Positions 1 through 7,967 of a DNA stretch of 64,000 nucleotides are shown piece after piece. The notes beneath the pieces are model-generated. The model was not told the origin of the DNA. It did not search any database and worked only from the letters and a program-made list of their open reading frames with translations. This DNA comes from Algoriphagus locisalis (GTDB lineage: Bacteria; Bacteroidota; Bacteroidia; Cytophagales; Cyclobacteriaceae). A program made the translations under genes and the position numbers. Every line of letters begins with the position of its first letter. Within the stretch, counting starts at the first letter, position 1. Location: assembly GCF_900116615.1 (NCBI RefSeq), contig NZ_FPBF01000001.1, positions 601,625 through 665,624 on the forward strand, read 5' to 3'.

Positions 1-2
1 GG

Positions 3-800
3 AAGTTGGATCCATCTGTAGCTTCTAGCTTTGGTACAGGTATGCTTATCAAGCAAGCTATTGATTTAGGAGCTGAGGAAGTAGTACTAGGACTTGGGGG
101 AAGTGCTACTGTAGATCTGGGAGTTGGGATATTATCTGCGTTAGGAGTTGTTTTTTTGGATAAAAATGGAAGGGAGCTCACTCAGTTTTCACCTGATTAT
201 CTTTCTAAGATATTCCATATCCAGAAGTCCCCAGGTATTCCCAAAGTTAAATTTAGATGTCTCTGTGATGTACAGAATACATTTTTTGGAGATCGAGGAG
301 CGGTTCCTGTTTTTGGTCCGCAGAAGGGAATTCAAGCAGATCGGATTAAACCCTACGAAGAAATTTGTGGAAAAGTAGTTGATCAGCTGTTTCAAAAACA
401 GAAAAAAGTTTTCATCGATAAGCCAGGCTTTGGTGCTGCAGGCGGGATTGCATTAGGACTATCGGCTTTTTTTGAAACAGAGATTAACTTTGGCTCAGCC
501 TATTTTTTTGAAAAAGTAAACCTTGGAAATCAAGTGAAATGGGCAGATATTACACTTACCGGAGAAGGAAGGTATGATGATCAGTCTGCGGAAGGCAAAG
601 CTTGTTATGAATTAAGGAAGCTCGCGCACGATCATTCCAAAAAGGTTTTACTGATAACTTCAGGAGCAGACCCCGGAACGCAACTGTTTGATCAGGTACT
701 TACCTTGCCTGAGTTGGATTTCTCAGCATCCGATTTCAAAATCAAAGCTAGAAAAAACCTAGGCGAACTATTAGATAAGGAGTTTTCTCTGGATGTCTAG
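3..800 (+). CDS. Glycerate kinase, type 1 (5' end outside window)
   Basis: C-terminal two thirds of a glycerate kinase of the GlxK/GarK family (PF02595), which phosphorylates D-glycerate to 2-phosphoglycerate and feeds glyoxylate or serine carbon into glycolysis. Visible family blocks are GLGGSATVDLG near the start of the visible part, GFGAAGGIALGL in the middle and LTGEGRYDDQSAEGK near the end. The last is the usual TGEGR-D-Q-GK nucleotide and substrate region. The reading frame is open to the window edge; the first possible start inside is only a TTG, and the family is about 375 residues long, so roughly 100 residues are missing. It converges on the following minus-strand gene with a gap of 11 bases. 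Confidence 0.9.
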   Translation, partial: KLDPSVASSFGTGMLIKQAIDLGAEEVVLGLGGSATVDLGVGILSALGVVFLDKNGRELTQFSPDYLSKIFHIQKSPGIPKVKFRCLCDVQNTFFGDRGAVPVFGPQKGIQADRIKPYEEICGKVVDQLFQKQKKVFIDKPGFGAAGGIALGLSAFFETEINFGSAYFFEKVNLGNQVKWADITLTGEGRYDDQSAEGKACYELRKLAHDHSKKVLLITSGADPGTQLFDQVLTLPELDFSASDFKIKARKNLGELLDKEFSLDV

Positions 801-811
801 ATGGGATAGGC

Positions 812-1252
812 TTATACTCTGTGATGATCTGCTTTCCAGTTTTTAATACTTTTTTTGATTTCTTTGGGAGCGGTTTTCTCCAGGATGCTCTTTTCGATTA
901 AAGCCAAAATCTCATTATCTCCGGCAAATCTTAAGGCAATAATCTGAGCAGAAGTAAGCTGGTTTTCCTTATCAAAAAAAGGTGTTCCGGTAAGGTAGAA
1001 ATACCGCTGTCTCATCTCCAATCGGATAATTCTATCCTGATTTTTCAGCGCGTAGATTCTGGGAAGATAGGAGACCAAGAGCAAAGAAAAACCGAGTAAA
1101 AGGAAATAGATACTATTGGATGTTTCTTGTGGATTGTCAAAGTTTGTCCTTGTTATACTCCAACCAAGGAATACCAAAACCAAAGGCATAATCACAAAGT
1201 GATGGAGAGGGTAATATTTAGCGTGATTCTGGAAACTCTGTGTTTTTGACAT
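812..1252 (-). CDS. DUF6526-like membrane protein
   Basis: Small integral membrane protein of about 146 residues. It has an N-terminal QSFQNHAKYYPLHHF segment, two hydrophobic helices (VIMPLVLVFLGWSI and IYFLLLGFSLLLVSYLP) and a charged cytoplasmic tail ending in KNWKADHHRV. This pattern matches what I know of the DUF6526 family of Bacteroidota; no function is established. I chose the second methionine (MSKTQSF) because the first lies directly against the U-tract of a terminator hairpin and family members normally begin M-x-QNF-NH. The tail is rich in Lys and Glu, as expected for a cytoplasmic helix. Confidence 0.7.
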   Translation of the reverse strand: MSKTQSFQNHAKYYPLHHFVIMPLVLVFLGWSITRTNFDNPQETSNSIYFLLLGFSLLLVSYLPRIYALKNQDRIIRLEMRQRYFYLTGTPFFDKENQLTSAQIIALRFAGDNEILALIEKSILEKTAPKEIKKSIKNWKADHHRV

Positions 1253-1264
1253 CTGAAAAGGCAT

Positions 1265-1291
1265 AAAAAAAGGAGGCGTTAACCTCCTTTT
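1265..1291 (-). terminator. Rho-independent terminator of the 49-residue membrane protein gene
   Basis: Inverted repeat AAAGGAGG / CCTCCTTT with a six-base loop, followed on the minus strand by seven U residues. It sits 17 bases after the stop of the small membrane protein gene and ends one base before an ATG that could start the DUF6526 gene. The stem contains a perfect GGAGG, which would be sequestered and is too far from the start to serve as a ribosome site. Confidence 0.75.
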
Positions 1292-1308
1292 AAAGCAAAA
1301 TATAAATT

Positions 1309-1458
1309 TTAATGATCAGCCTTTTTCTTCTTGGTGAAAGTGCTTCTCGTGTCAATTGCAGTTACACCGGCACCAAGTCCGATCAACACACATACAATCA
1401 CCAGGAAAGTTTGAGCTCCTCCTGCAAGTGGCGAAGTGAATACGTCTAATAGTATCAT
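1309..1458 (-). CDS. Small single-pass membrane protein (49 aa)
   Basis: A 49-residue frame beginning MILLDVFTSPLAGG and ending KKKKADH. It holds one strongly hydrophobic helix (residues 17-34, TFLVIVCVLIGLGAGVTA) followed by a basic tail with four consecutive lysines, so the N-terminus is probably outside and the tail inside. It has an ATG start, lies just downstream of the acidic protein gene on the same strand, and is followed at once by a strong terminator, which supports a real transcript. I do not recognise a family and propose no function. Confidence 0.6.
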   Translation of the reverse strand: MILLDVFTSPLAGGAQTFLVIVCVLIGLGAGVTAIDTRSTFTKKKKADH

Positions 1459-1529
1459 GATCAATTTTTTGAATTTCTAAAGATTGCCCGAAGATAAATT
1501 CTTAACTCGAAATAACCAAAGGATTGAGG

Positions 1530-1712
1530 TTAATCGAATGGATCATCATCGAAATCTTCGTCTTCTTCCTCATCTTCGTCGAAGTCCATGATATTGTCAT
1601 CGACAAATTCACTTTCTTCATCTAGATCATATTCGTCTTCGAAATCATTATCGAAATCATCGTCTTCATTGAAGTTGTCATCTTCTTCGAAATCGTCGTC
1701 AAAATCCTCCAT
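1530..1712 (-). CDS. Extremely acidic low-complexity protein (60 aa)
   Basis: Sixty residues, of which 39 are Asp or Glu and 9 are Phe, with no Lys, Arg or His at all. Phe recurs every four to ten residues within acidic runs (DFDDDFEEDD, DFDNDFEDEYD, DEDFDDDPFD). It starts with ATG and is the first gene of a minus-strand run with the 49-residue membrane protein. Similar tiny acidic proteins are annotated as hypothetical in Bacteroidota. Such composition is seen in nucleic-acid mimics, histone-chaperone-like tails and intrinsically disordered proteins, but nothing in the sequence chooses among them. Confidence 0.6.
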   Translation of the reverse strand: MEDFDDDFEEDDNFNEDDDFDNDFEDEYDLDEESEFVDDNIMDFDEDEEEDEDFDDDPFD

Positions 1713-1950
1713 AGTAGTTTAGATAGGGGTTTTTAATAGTTGAACGTTACGAATTAAAGTAAAAAAACATTTCGCACCATACTGTTGGTATTTTTTTTTA
1801 AAACTTTTTTCTACAATTCTTACTAAGGTAGTTTTCTAGGTACAGCCAGACACCTAATAAGTGTCACATAAGCTTTTCGCGGAATATGAAAATGATAATT
1901 CGAGGTGTCTTTAGAAAAAATAAAAAGCCATCAAGCCTAAAGTGTGACTC

Positions 1951-1976
1951 AAAAAAAAAGACCCAAATACTGGGTC
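1951..1976 (-). terminator. Terminator of the receiver-protein gene
   Basis: Six-base stem GACCCA / TGGGTC with a five-base loop, followed on the minus strand by a run of nine U. The stem overlaps the TGA stop codon of the response-regulator gene. Confidence 0.8.
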
Positions 1977-2340
1977 AGTTGAATATTGATTTGATGTATT
2001 TTTTGATCAGAGGTTTGGAGAGGTAGTCTTTGACTACGCTATATCTACTAGCTTTATTTATATCGCGTTCATCTACGGAACTGCTCAAAATATAAATTTG
2101 TGCTTCGTAGTTATCGGAATTGAACGAATCTAAGAAATCCCAACCTGTCATTTCCGGCATATTCAGATCCAAGAAAAGATAATTAGCCTTAATCGAATAA
2201 ATTTCCTGAAGTGCGGCTCTGGCACTCTGATACTTATAAAATTGACAAGGCTCTTTCACATTTCGTGAAATGAGTTTTTCAGTAACAAAGGTACTGATGG
2301 GATCGTCATCTATAAGGACAATTGTTAACATTAAGTGCAA
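1975..2340 (-). CDS. Stand-alone CheY-like response regulator receiver
   Basis: A single receiver domain of 121 residues with no output domain. Visible family residues are the acidic pocket D11-D12-D13, the phosphoacceptor D58 in YLFLDLNMPEMTGW, the switch Ser run in ILSSS and the conserved Lys in YLSKPL. Such proteins are phosphorylated by histidine kinases and act by protein contact or as phosphate shuttles. No kinase lies next to it. The first methionines (MHLML) leave the true start uncertain by three residues. It is followed immediately by its own terminator, so it looks monocistronic. Confidence 0.88.
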   Translation of the reverse strand: MHLMLTIVLIDDDPISTFVTEKLISRNVKEPCQFYKYQSARAALQEIYSIKANYLFLDLNMPEMTGWDFLDSFNSDNYEAQIYILSSSVDERDINKASRYSVVKDYLSKPLIKKYIKSIFN

Positions 2341-2543
2341 AAATTAGCGGCTGAAATACATTATAGCTACTACAAAAGTAATAGGTAATTGAACTTTTAC
2401 AAATATTTTGCCAAATAAGACTTAAAAAAAAATGATATTCTTAATTAAGTACAATTTGAACTAGCGTAATTAGTCAATTTTGGTTTTATCTCTTAAACTC
2501 GCTAACAAATGAATCGCACTGATTAAGAATGATTTATCCTTTT

Positions 2544-3131
2544 TTACTCAGCTTCCTTTAGTTCGTTGATAAAATACGCTATGATTTTATCAGTTGTTTT
2601 CAGAACCTTCTTACTTTTAGTTTTCTGGTTACTTACTTCAGTCACTCCAGTCAAGGTCATCAATAATTTATCTTCTTTTTGATCGATGAAATCCACGATA
2701 ACCTGTACCAACTCATAGCTACTAGTCGTAGGGTTGTTTCTATTGTTGAAATAGGGATTATACATCCATGGATCCCAAACTCTGTAACCCCAGTAAGGAT
2801 AAACGTTGTTGTTTTGATAAGTTTCCCTTTTTCTGGGGTCTTCGTTTGAAGTGTACCGAATGACTAGCTCAGGCTCCGTTTTTTCATATACTAGACCTCT
2901 GGCTTCCAGCGCTTGCTGTAGGTGGATTTGTACTTGCTGGTCTATAAACTGAGAAGAAAACCCCCTCATCCCAATTTCCTGATTGATGATCACAAAGGAT
3001 TTATAAGGTGGGCTGATAGGGACTTCTACATTTTCTTTGAAGATATCAATAGCGCTACAAGAGCTGAAACCAACCAGTATAAGTAGGAAGGCAAATAGGT
3101 TCTTAGAGTGAATCTGGTTCATTGTATTCAA
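2544..3131 (-). CDS. DUF4136 family lipoprotein
   Basis: A 195-residue exported lipoprotein. The signal peptide has the hydrophobic core LFAFLLILVGF and a lipobox ending at Cys25 (GFSSC). The body shows the DUF4136 pattern: an early segment on a short-lived or regulated component (SFVIINQEI), the IHLQQALEARGLVYEKTEPELVIRY block, then an aromatic stretch with PYWGYRVWDPW, and a final strand region reporting VDFIDQKEDKLLMTLTG. The function of the family is unknown; it sits in the periplasm or outer membrane. It is divergent from the deaminase gene, with about 130 bases between. Confidence 0.82.
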   Translation of the reverse strand: MNTMNQIHSKNLFAFLLILVGFSSCSAIDIFKENVEVPISPPYKSFVIINQEIGMRGFSSQFIDQQVQIHLQQALEARGLVYEKTEPELVIRYTSNEDPRKRETYQNNNVYPYWGYRVWDPWMYNPYFNNRNNPTTSSYELVQVIVDFIDQKEDKLLMTLTGVTEVSNQKTKSKKVLKTTDKIIAYFINELKEAE

Positions 3132-3214
3132 CTTTTAAATTTTAAAACGAAGAGGAAAATAGAAAGTTAGCTTTTACTAGTTAACGAAAATCTTATGGTT
3201 ATTAATCAAGTTTT

Positions 3215-3247
3215 TTTGCGTGGCTTGAGTCTCAAATGCTAATTTTG
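3215..3247 (+). promoter_or_regulatory. Bacteroidota sigma-A promoter of the deaminase gene
   Basis: TTTG at 3215-3218, a 21-base spacer and TAATTTTG at 3240-3247. This exactly fits the known Bacteroidota consensus TTTG-N19 to N21-TAnnTTTG. The start codon lies 16 bases downstream, predicting a very short leader. Confidence 0.7.
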
Positions 3248-3262
3248 TCCAAATACTAAGTT

Positions 3263-3745
3263 ATGAGCAGACCTGATTTTGATGATATATTTATGGAACT
3301 GGCAGTCAATTTGGCTAAGCGTTCCCATTGTATCAAGAAGCATGTGGGCGCTGTTCTCACCAAGGACACTCGAATAATTTCCATAGGTTATAATGGACCT
3401 CCTGCAGGTACGCATAATTGCGATGTTGAATTCTCTGAAAGTGGATGTGCAAGAGATAGCAAAGGTAGTTGCTCCTTAGCGCTTCATGCTGAGCAAAATG
3501 CAATTCTATATGCTGTAAAAAACAACACTTCTGTGGAAGGCTCCACCTTATTTGTTACGCTATCTCCATGTCTTGCCTGTTCTAGGATCATATTCTCAAT
3601 GGGGATTTCAAGAGTTATTTACCTCTTCTCTTATGCGGAATACAAAGGAATTGGCTCTGATGAAGGAGTGGATTTCTTAAGGAAATTTGGAGTGCAGGTT
3701 GACAAGTACGAGAAGACATTTGAAGTCAACGACAGGTTGATCTAA
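3263..3745 (+). CDS. dCMP deaminase-family zinc enzyme (ComEB-like)
   Basis: A 160-residue deaminase with the full zinc site: H75 in LHAEQNA with catalytic E77, and C103 and C106 in SPCLAC. The GYNGPPAGTHNCD segment is the substrate loop typical of deoxycytidylate deaminases, which convert dCMP to dUMP for dTTP synthesis. ComEB of competence operons is the same family, but there are no com genes here. A consensus promoter precedes it. Its stop overlaps the murB stop by three bases in a tail-to-tail arrangement. Confidence 0.92.
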   Translation: MSRPDFDDIFMELAVNLAKRSHCIKKHVGAVLTKDTRIISIGYNGPPAGTHNCDVEFSESGCARDSKGSCSLALHAEQNAILYAVKNNTSVEGSTLFVTLSPCLACSRIIFSMGISRVIYLFSYAEYKGIGSDEGVDFLRKFGVQVDKYEKTFEVNDRLI

Positions 3746-4755
3746 AGAAAGTTGACTTCTGGGTGAATGGAAATGTCAAACTTCTCTGCAACTGATTGCT
3801 GTATTTTCTCCGCGAGTTTTTTGATTTCATTTCCATCCCCATCTCCGTAATTAACTAAGACAAGGGGCTGTTTGCTGTGCACACCTATTTCTCCGAATCG
3901 CTGACCTTTCCAGCCACATTGCTCGATCAGCCAAGCAGCCGGAACTTTGATTCCCTCCTCATTTGGGAAGCCTGGGATCGCAGGATAGTGATTTTTTAGA
4001 ACTTCAAATTGTTCTGTTGTGATCGTTGGGTTTTTAAAGAATGATCCCGCATTTCCTATTTCTTTGGGATCAGGAAGCTTGGATTGCCGGATTTGAATGA
4101 CTGCCTCAGAGATGGCTTTTAAACTAAGCTCATTTACTCCAGATGCTTCCAGGGTTTCTTGGATTGCACCATATTCAGTATGGAAATCTGGCTTTTTTCT
4201 CAAACAGAAAACAACTGAGCAAATCACGTATTTGCCCTTCAAGTCATGTTTGAAAACACTTTCTCGGTATCCAAATTGACACTGTGCCGCATCAAATTCT
4301 TCGAGATCCAATGTCTCCTTATTCAAGGCCTTCAGGCTGTGAAAGACATCTTTGATTTCCACACCATAGGCACCGATATTTTGCATAGGAGATGCACCGA
4401 CAGTCCCTGGGATCAGCGATAAATTCTCTACCCCAGCCCAGTTATTTGCAATGCTAGTCATCACAAACTGATGCCAGTTTACTCCAGCACCTACAGCTAC
4501 ATGATAGGTTTCTTCGTCTTCTTTGATAACCTCTATACCTTCAAGTTCGATTTTGATCACTAAGGCATCTTGATCTTGGGTCAGCAGAATATTACTACCT
4601 CCTCCGAGAATCAAGGGTTTGATTTTCTGTGATTTAGCCCAATGTAAGGCTTTTTTGAGCTCGTCAACAGATTTGGCAACCATAAAAAAGCGGGCTGTTT
4701 TATCAATTCCAAATGTGTTGAATGCCTTAAGGGAGATGTTTTCTAGTATATTCAT
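3742..4755 (-). CDS. murB: UDP-N-acetylenolpyruvoylglucosamine reductase
   Basis: Type I MurB, the flavoenzyme that reduces UDP-GlcNAc-enolpyruvate to UDP-MurNAc in peptidoglycan synthesis. Seen are the FAD block LGGGSNIL, the NIGAYGVE pyrophosphate loop, the GNAGSFFKNP segment carrying the catalytic Ser and the C-terminal HPEVNFL with the catalytic Glu. I chose the ATG at MNILENISLKAFNTFGI, giving 337 residues, because family members begin directly with a short lead into N-T-F-x-I. The ATG upstream would add 14 unconserved residues. Confidence 0.93.
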   Translation of the reverse strand: MNILENISLKAFNTFGIDKTARFFMVAKSVDELKKALHWAKSQKIKPLILGGGSNILLTQDQDALVIKIELEGIEVIKEDEETYHVAVGAGVNWHQFVMTSIANNWAGVENLSLIPGTVGASPMQNIGAYGVEIKDVFHSLKALNKETLDLEEFDAAQCQFGYRESVFKHDLKGKYVICSVVFCLRKKPDFHTEYGAIQETLEASGVNELSLKAISEAVIQIRQSKLPDPKEIGNAGSFFKNPTITTEQFEVLKNHYPAIPGFPNEEGIKVPAAWLIEQCGWKGQRFGEIGVHSKQPLVLVNYGDGDGNEIKKLAEKIQQSVAEKFDISIHPEVNFL

Positions 4756-4831
4756 ATGTGGAGAGCTACTTGCGAAATAAGTAAGTTTTTGTTCCAATAA
4801 GAAATGAAATCAACCTATTGAACTTGAATAA

Positions 4832-5776
4832 ATGAAAGAGTTGGTCATAAATGGCGTACGGATCAGACCAGGCCAATCGATGAATTTGGAAATTGCCATC
4901 GCCAAACTTCCCACACATACCCTGATTGATCTTCCGATTTTTATACGCTCGTCCAAAGAAGAAGGCCCTGTGGTACTTATTAGTGGTGGAGTTCATGGAG
5001 ATGAAATCAACGGAGTAGTGACAGCTAAACGATTACTTGAAGAAGTCGATGAGGGATTGGAATTGCTGAAAGGCACTTTGATTTTTATCCCCTTAGTGAA
5101 TATATATGGTTTTCTTTCGAATAGCCGAACTTTTCCGGACGGGAGAGACCTGAATAGAAGTTTTCCCGGAAGCAAAAAAGGTTCCCTAGCTGGAAGTATT
5201 GCCTATATTTTGAGTAGTGAGATCATTCCTCAGATTGATTTTGGGATTGACTTCCATACCGGCGGTCGAATGCTTACCAATTTTCCTCAAATAAGAGTGG
5301 ATTATAAGGATAAGGTGGCCGTAGAACTTGCTAAAGCTTTTGGAACTCACTATGTAGTCAACTCAAAATACATAGAAAAATCCTTCAGAAAAGAAGCCTA
5401 TAAGGCTCGGAAGCATATTTTGGTGTATGAAGGAGGGGAATCTATGCGACTGGATGAGTATGGGATAGAAGAAGGGGTAAATGGGTCAAAGCGCTTGCTG
5501 GCTAGTCTAGGTATGCTCGCAGATGCTCCACCGCCACAAGAAACTATTTTTCTAAAAGAAAGTAATTGGGTGAGAGCAAAAGCTTCGGGGATTTTCAACT
5601 CAAGCGTACAAGTGGGAGAATCTGTGAAAAAGGGACAAGTTCTGGCACGGATTTCGGATCCCTACGGACAGATCAAAATCCCTGTAAAATCTCCGACGAA
5701 CGGCTTTATAATAGGCATGAATAATATGCCTGTGATTAATACTGGAGATGCTTTAGTGCACATAGGCAAGGAGTAG
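4832..5776 (+). CDS. Succinylglutamate desuccinylase/aspartoacylase-family zinc hydrolase
   Basis: A 314-residue M14-type carboxypeptidase-fold amidohydrolase (AstE/AspA family). Zinc ligands H55 and E58 lie in GGVHGDE and H142 in DFHTGG. The DLNRSFPG block and general base E200 in YEGGE are present. The last 80 residues look like a biotinyl/lipoyl-type beta-barrel (VKKGQVLARISDPYG), as is usual for this subfamily. These enzymes cleave N-acyl amino acids; the substrate is not evident. It heads an apparent operon with egtB and egtD, 42 bases upstream of the egtB ATG, so a link to amino-acid betaine metabolism is possible. Confidence 0.88.
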   Translation: MKELVINGVRIRPGQSMNLEIAIAKLPTHTLIDLPIFIRSSKEEGPVVLISGGVHGDEINGVVTAKRLLEEVDEGLELLKGTLIFIPLVNIYGFLSNSRTFPDGRDLNRSFPGSKKGSLAGSIAYILSSEIIPQIDFGIDFHTGGRMLTNFPQIRVDYKDKVAVELAKAFGTHYVVNSKYIEKSFRKEAYKARKHILVYEGGESMRLDEYGIEEGVNGSKRLLASLGMLADAPPPQETIFLKESNWVRAKASGIFNSSVQVGESVKKGQVLARISDPYGQIKIPVKSPTNGFIIGMNNMPVINTGDALVHIGKE

Positions 5777-5818
5777 AGATCGTAAACCTTTATCTTGAAG
5801 CTTAGTTATCAATTATAT

Positions 5819-6964
5819 ATGGATTTAACAGAAACTTTTGAATGGGTAAGAAATCACTCGCTTTACTTATGCGAAAATTTAATTATAGAGGATTTTAGTC
5901 TGCAGGCTTCCGAAGAAGTAAGCCCTCCAAAATGGCATTTGGCACATACCACCTGGTTTTTTGAGCAGTTTATTTTGGTGCCAAATGACCCCAGTTACGA
6001 GGTAAAACATCCCCAGTTTAATTTCCTTTTCAATTCCTATTACAATTCCCTCGGAGCTAGAACCGCCAGAAATCAGCGTGGCTTGATGTCCCGTCCTTCA
6101 GTAGAAGAGGTCAAAATCTATCGTGCCTATGTCGATGGGGCTATGTTAAAGTTGATAGGGAGAAACAATCCGGAAATTGACGAATTAGTAACGCTGGGGC
6201 TGAACCATGAGCAACAGCATCAGGAATTACTAATCACAGATTTGAAATATAGTTTGTGGTTTAATCCTCTGAATCCAAGCGTAATGGATATAGAAGAGTA
6301 TGTTTCTGAATCCAAGTCAAAATGGATTGCAGTAGAACCTGGAGTTTATGAAATTGGCTATAGTGGTGATCAATTCTGCTATGACAATGAGTTGAATCCA
6401 CACAAGGTTTATATCAATGACTTTGCGATTTCTTCTGCTTTGGTCACCAATGAGGAATACATTGAATTTATGAATTCAGGAGGTTACGAAAACCCAACTT
6501 ATTGGCATGATGAGGGCTGGGCTTGGGTGAAAGAATTGGAAGTCAAGGCTCCTCTTTATTGGGAGAATCAAGAGGATACATGGTTTTATTACACTTTAAA
6601 TGGATTGAAACCAATTGACTTAGATTCTGCTGTCGCTCATGTGAATTTCTATGAAGCTTCAGCATTTGCAGCTTGGAAAGGGCTGAGGTTACCAACGGAA
6701 TTTGAGTGGGAAGTCTCCCAAAATCAATTTGACTGGGGGAAAAGATGGGAGTGGACTAACTCAGCTTACCTGCCTTATCCTGGTTTTACTGTGGCTCCTG
6801 GAGCAATAGGGGAGTACAATGGGAAATTTATGATTAATCAAATGGTGCTGCGTGGCGCTTCGGTTGCCACTTCAGAGGGACATTCCAGACCTACTTATAG
6901 AAACTTTTTTCACCCTAAATACAGATGGCAATTCATGGGCATTCGCCTAGCCAAATCACTTTAA
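5819..6964 (+). CDS. egtB: Ergothioneine biosynthesis sulfoxide synthase EgtB
   Basis: Non-heme iron enzyme that joins trimethylhistidine (hercynine) to a thiol donor with oxygen, forming the C-S bond of ergothioneine. The N-terminal DinB-like helical bundle carries the predicted iron histidines H43 (HLAHTTWFFE), H130 and H134 (HEQQHQEL). The C-terminal half is a formylglycine-generating-enzyme fold with LVTNEEYIEFM, LPTEFEWE, WEWTNS and the final RPTYRNFFHP. I use the ATG giving MDLTETFEW, because the frame upstream begins only with TTG. No egtA is visible, so the donor could be cysteine rather than gamma-glutamylcysteine. Four bases separate it from egtD. Confidence 0.93.
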   Translation: MDLTETFEWVRNHSLYLCENLIIEDFSLQASEEVSPPKWHLAHTTWFFEQFILVPNDPSYEVKHPQFNFLFNSYYNSLGARTARNQRGLMSRPSVEEVKIYRAYVDGAMLKLIGRNNPEIDELVTLGLNHEQQHQELLITDLKYSLWFNPLNPSVMDIEEYVSESKSKWIAVEPGVYEIGYSGDQFCYDNELNPHKVYINDFAISSALVTNEEYIEFMNSGGYENPTYWHDEGWAWVKELEVKAPLYWENQEDTWFYYTLNGLKPIDLDSAVAHVNFYEASAFAAWKGLRLPTEFEWEVSQNQFDWGKRWEWTNSAYLPYPGFTVAPGAIGEYNGKFMINQMVLRGASVATSEGHSRPTYRNFFHPKYRWQFMGIRLAKSL

Positions 6965-6967
6965 TTT

Positions 6968-7933
6968 ATGAATGCAAAAAATACGGATTTCGGCACTTTT
7001 GCCCAAGACGTGATGCTTGGTCTGAATTCAACTCCGAAAACTTTACCTTCCAAATATTTCTACGATGCCAAAGGTGATAAACTGTTTCAGCAGATCATGG
7101 CTTTACCGGAGTATTACCTCACTAGGAAAGAATATGAAGTACTGGAAGGGCAACACGAGCAAATTCTAGCAGAAGTGCTTGCCTTAAATACGCCCTTCAA
7201 CCTAGTTGAACTCGGCGCGGGAGATGGGATGAAAACCAAAATCTTGCTACGGTATCTAACCGACAAGAAGGCGGATTTTACTTATTATCCTGTGGATTTC
7301 TCAGGCTCAGTTTTGGAAGAGTTGGAGGAAAGTCTGGCTTCTGAATTTCCAGCGTTGAAAGTCAACCCTATTCAAGATACCTATCGAGACTCATTGAAAA
7401 GGCAAGTTTGGGAAGATGGTAAGCCTAACCTGATTTTATTTTTAGGAGCAAACCTTGGGAATTTTGGAGTGAAAGAAGCTAAAAATATAATTGATCACCT
7501 GAGAGTAGGAACCAAAAAAGGCGACCAAGTTTTGTTAGGCTTTGACTTGAAGAAAAATCCACAGACAATTCTAGACGCTTATCACGATTCAGAAGGTGTC
7601 ACCCGTGAATTTAATATGAATCTTCTTGATCGAATCAATAGAGAACTGGATGCAGACTTTGACCGAGATTCATTTACGCATTGGCCTACCTATGATCCAG
7701 TAAGCGGAGAGTGTAGAAGCTATTTGGTTTCTCAAAAGCCACAAGTAGTAACTATAGGTGCATTAAATCAAAGCTTCGAATTTGAGGCTTATGAGTCGAT
7801 TTTCACTGAAATATCCAAAAAGTACAGCTTGTCTGAAATTGAACATCTGGCATATTTAGGAGGGTTTAGCGTGAAGGCTAACTTTTTAGATCCAGAAGTT
7901 TACTTTGCAGACGTATTGTGGGAAAAAAAGTGA
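6968..7933 (+). CDS. egtD: L-histidine N-alpha-methyltransferase EgtD
   Basis: SAM-dependent enzyme that trimethylates histidine to hercynine, the first step of ergothioneine synthesis. Visible are the family lead PKTLPSKYFYDAKGDKLFQQI, the LPEYYLTRKEYE segment that binds histidine, the SAM motif LVELGAGDG, and later LILFLGANLGNFG. The length, 321 residues, is normal. It lies four bases behind egtB, so the two are surely co-transcribed. No egtE-type C-S lyase gene is seen nearby; that step is probably encoded elsewhere or done by a general PLP enzyme. Confidence 0.94.
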   Translation: MNAKNTDFGTFAQDVMLGLNSTPKTLPSKYFYDAKGDKLFQQIMALPEYYLTRKEYEVLEGQHEQILAEVLALNTPFNLVELGAGDGMKTKILLRYLTDKKADFTYYPVDFSGSVLEELEESLASEFPALKVNPIQDTYRDSLKRQVWEDGKPNLILFLGANLGNFGVKEAKNIIDHLRVGTKKGDQVLLGFDLKKNPQTILDAYHDSEGVTREFNMNLLDRINRELDADFDRDSFTHWPTYDPVSGECRSYLVSQKPQVVTIGALNQSFEFEAYESIFTEISKKYSLSEIEHLAYLGGFSVKANFLDPEVYFADVLWEKK

Positions 7934-7967
7934 TTAGGATCACTGAAGTCTATGTTGTTCATCTAGA

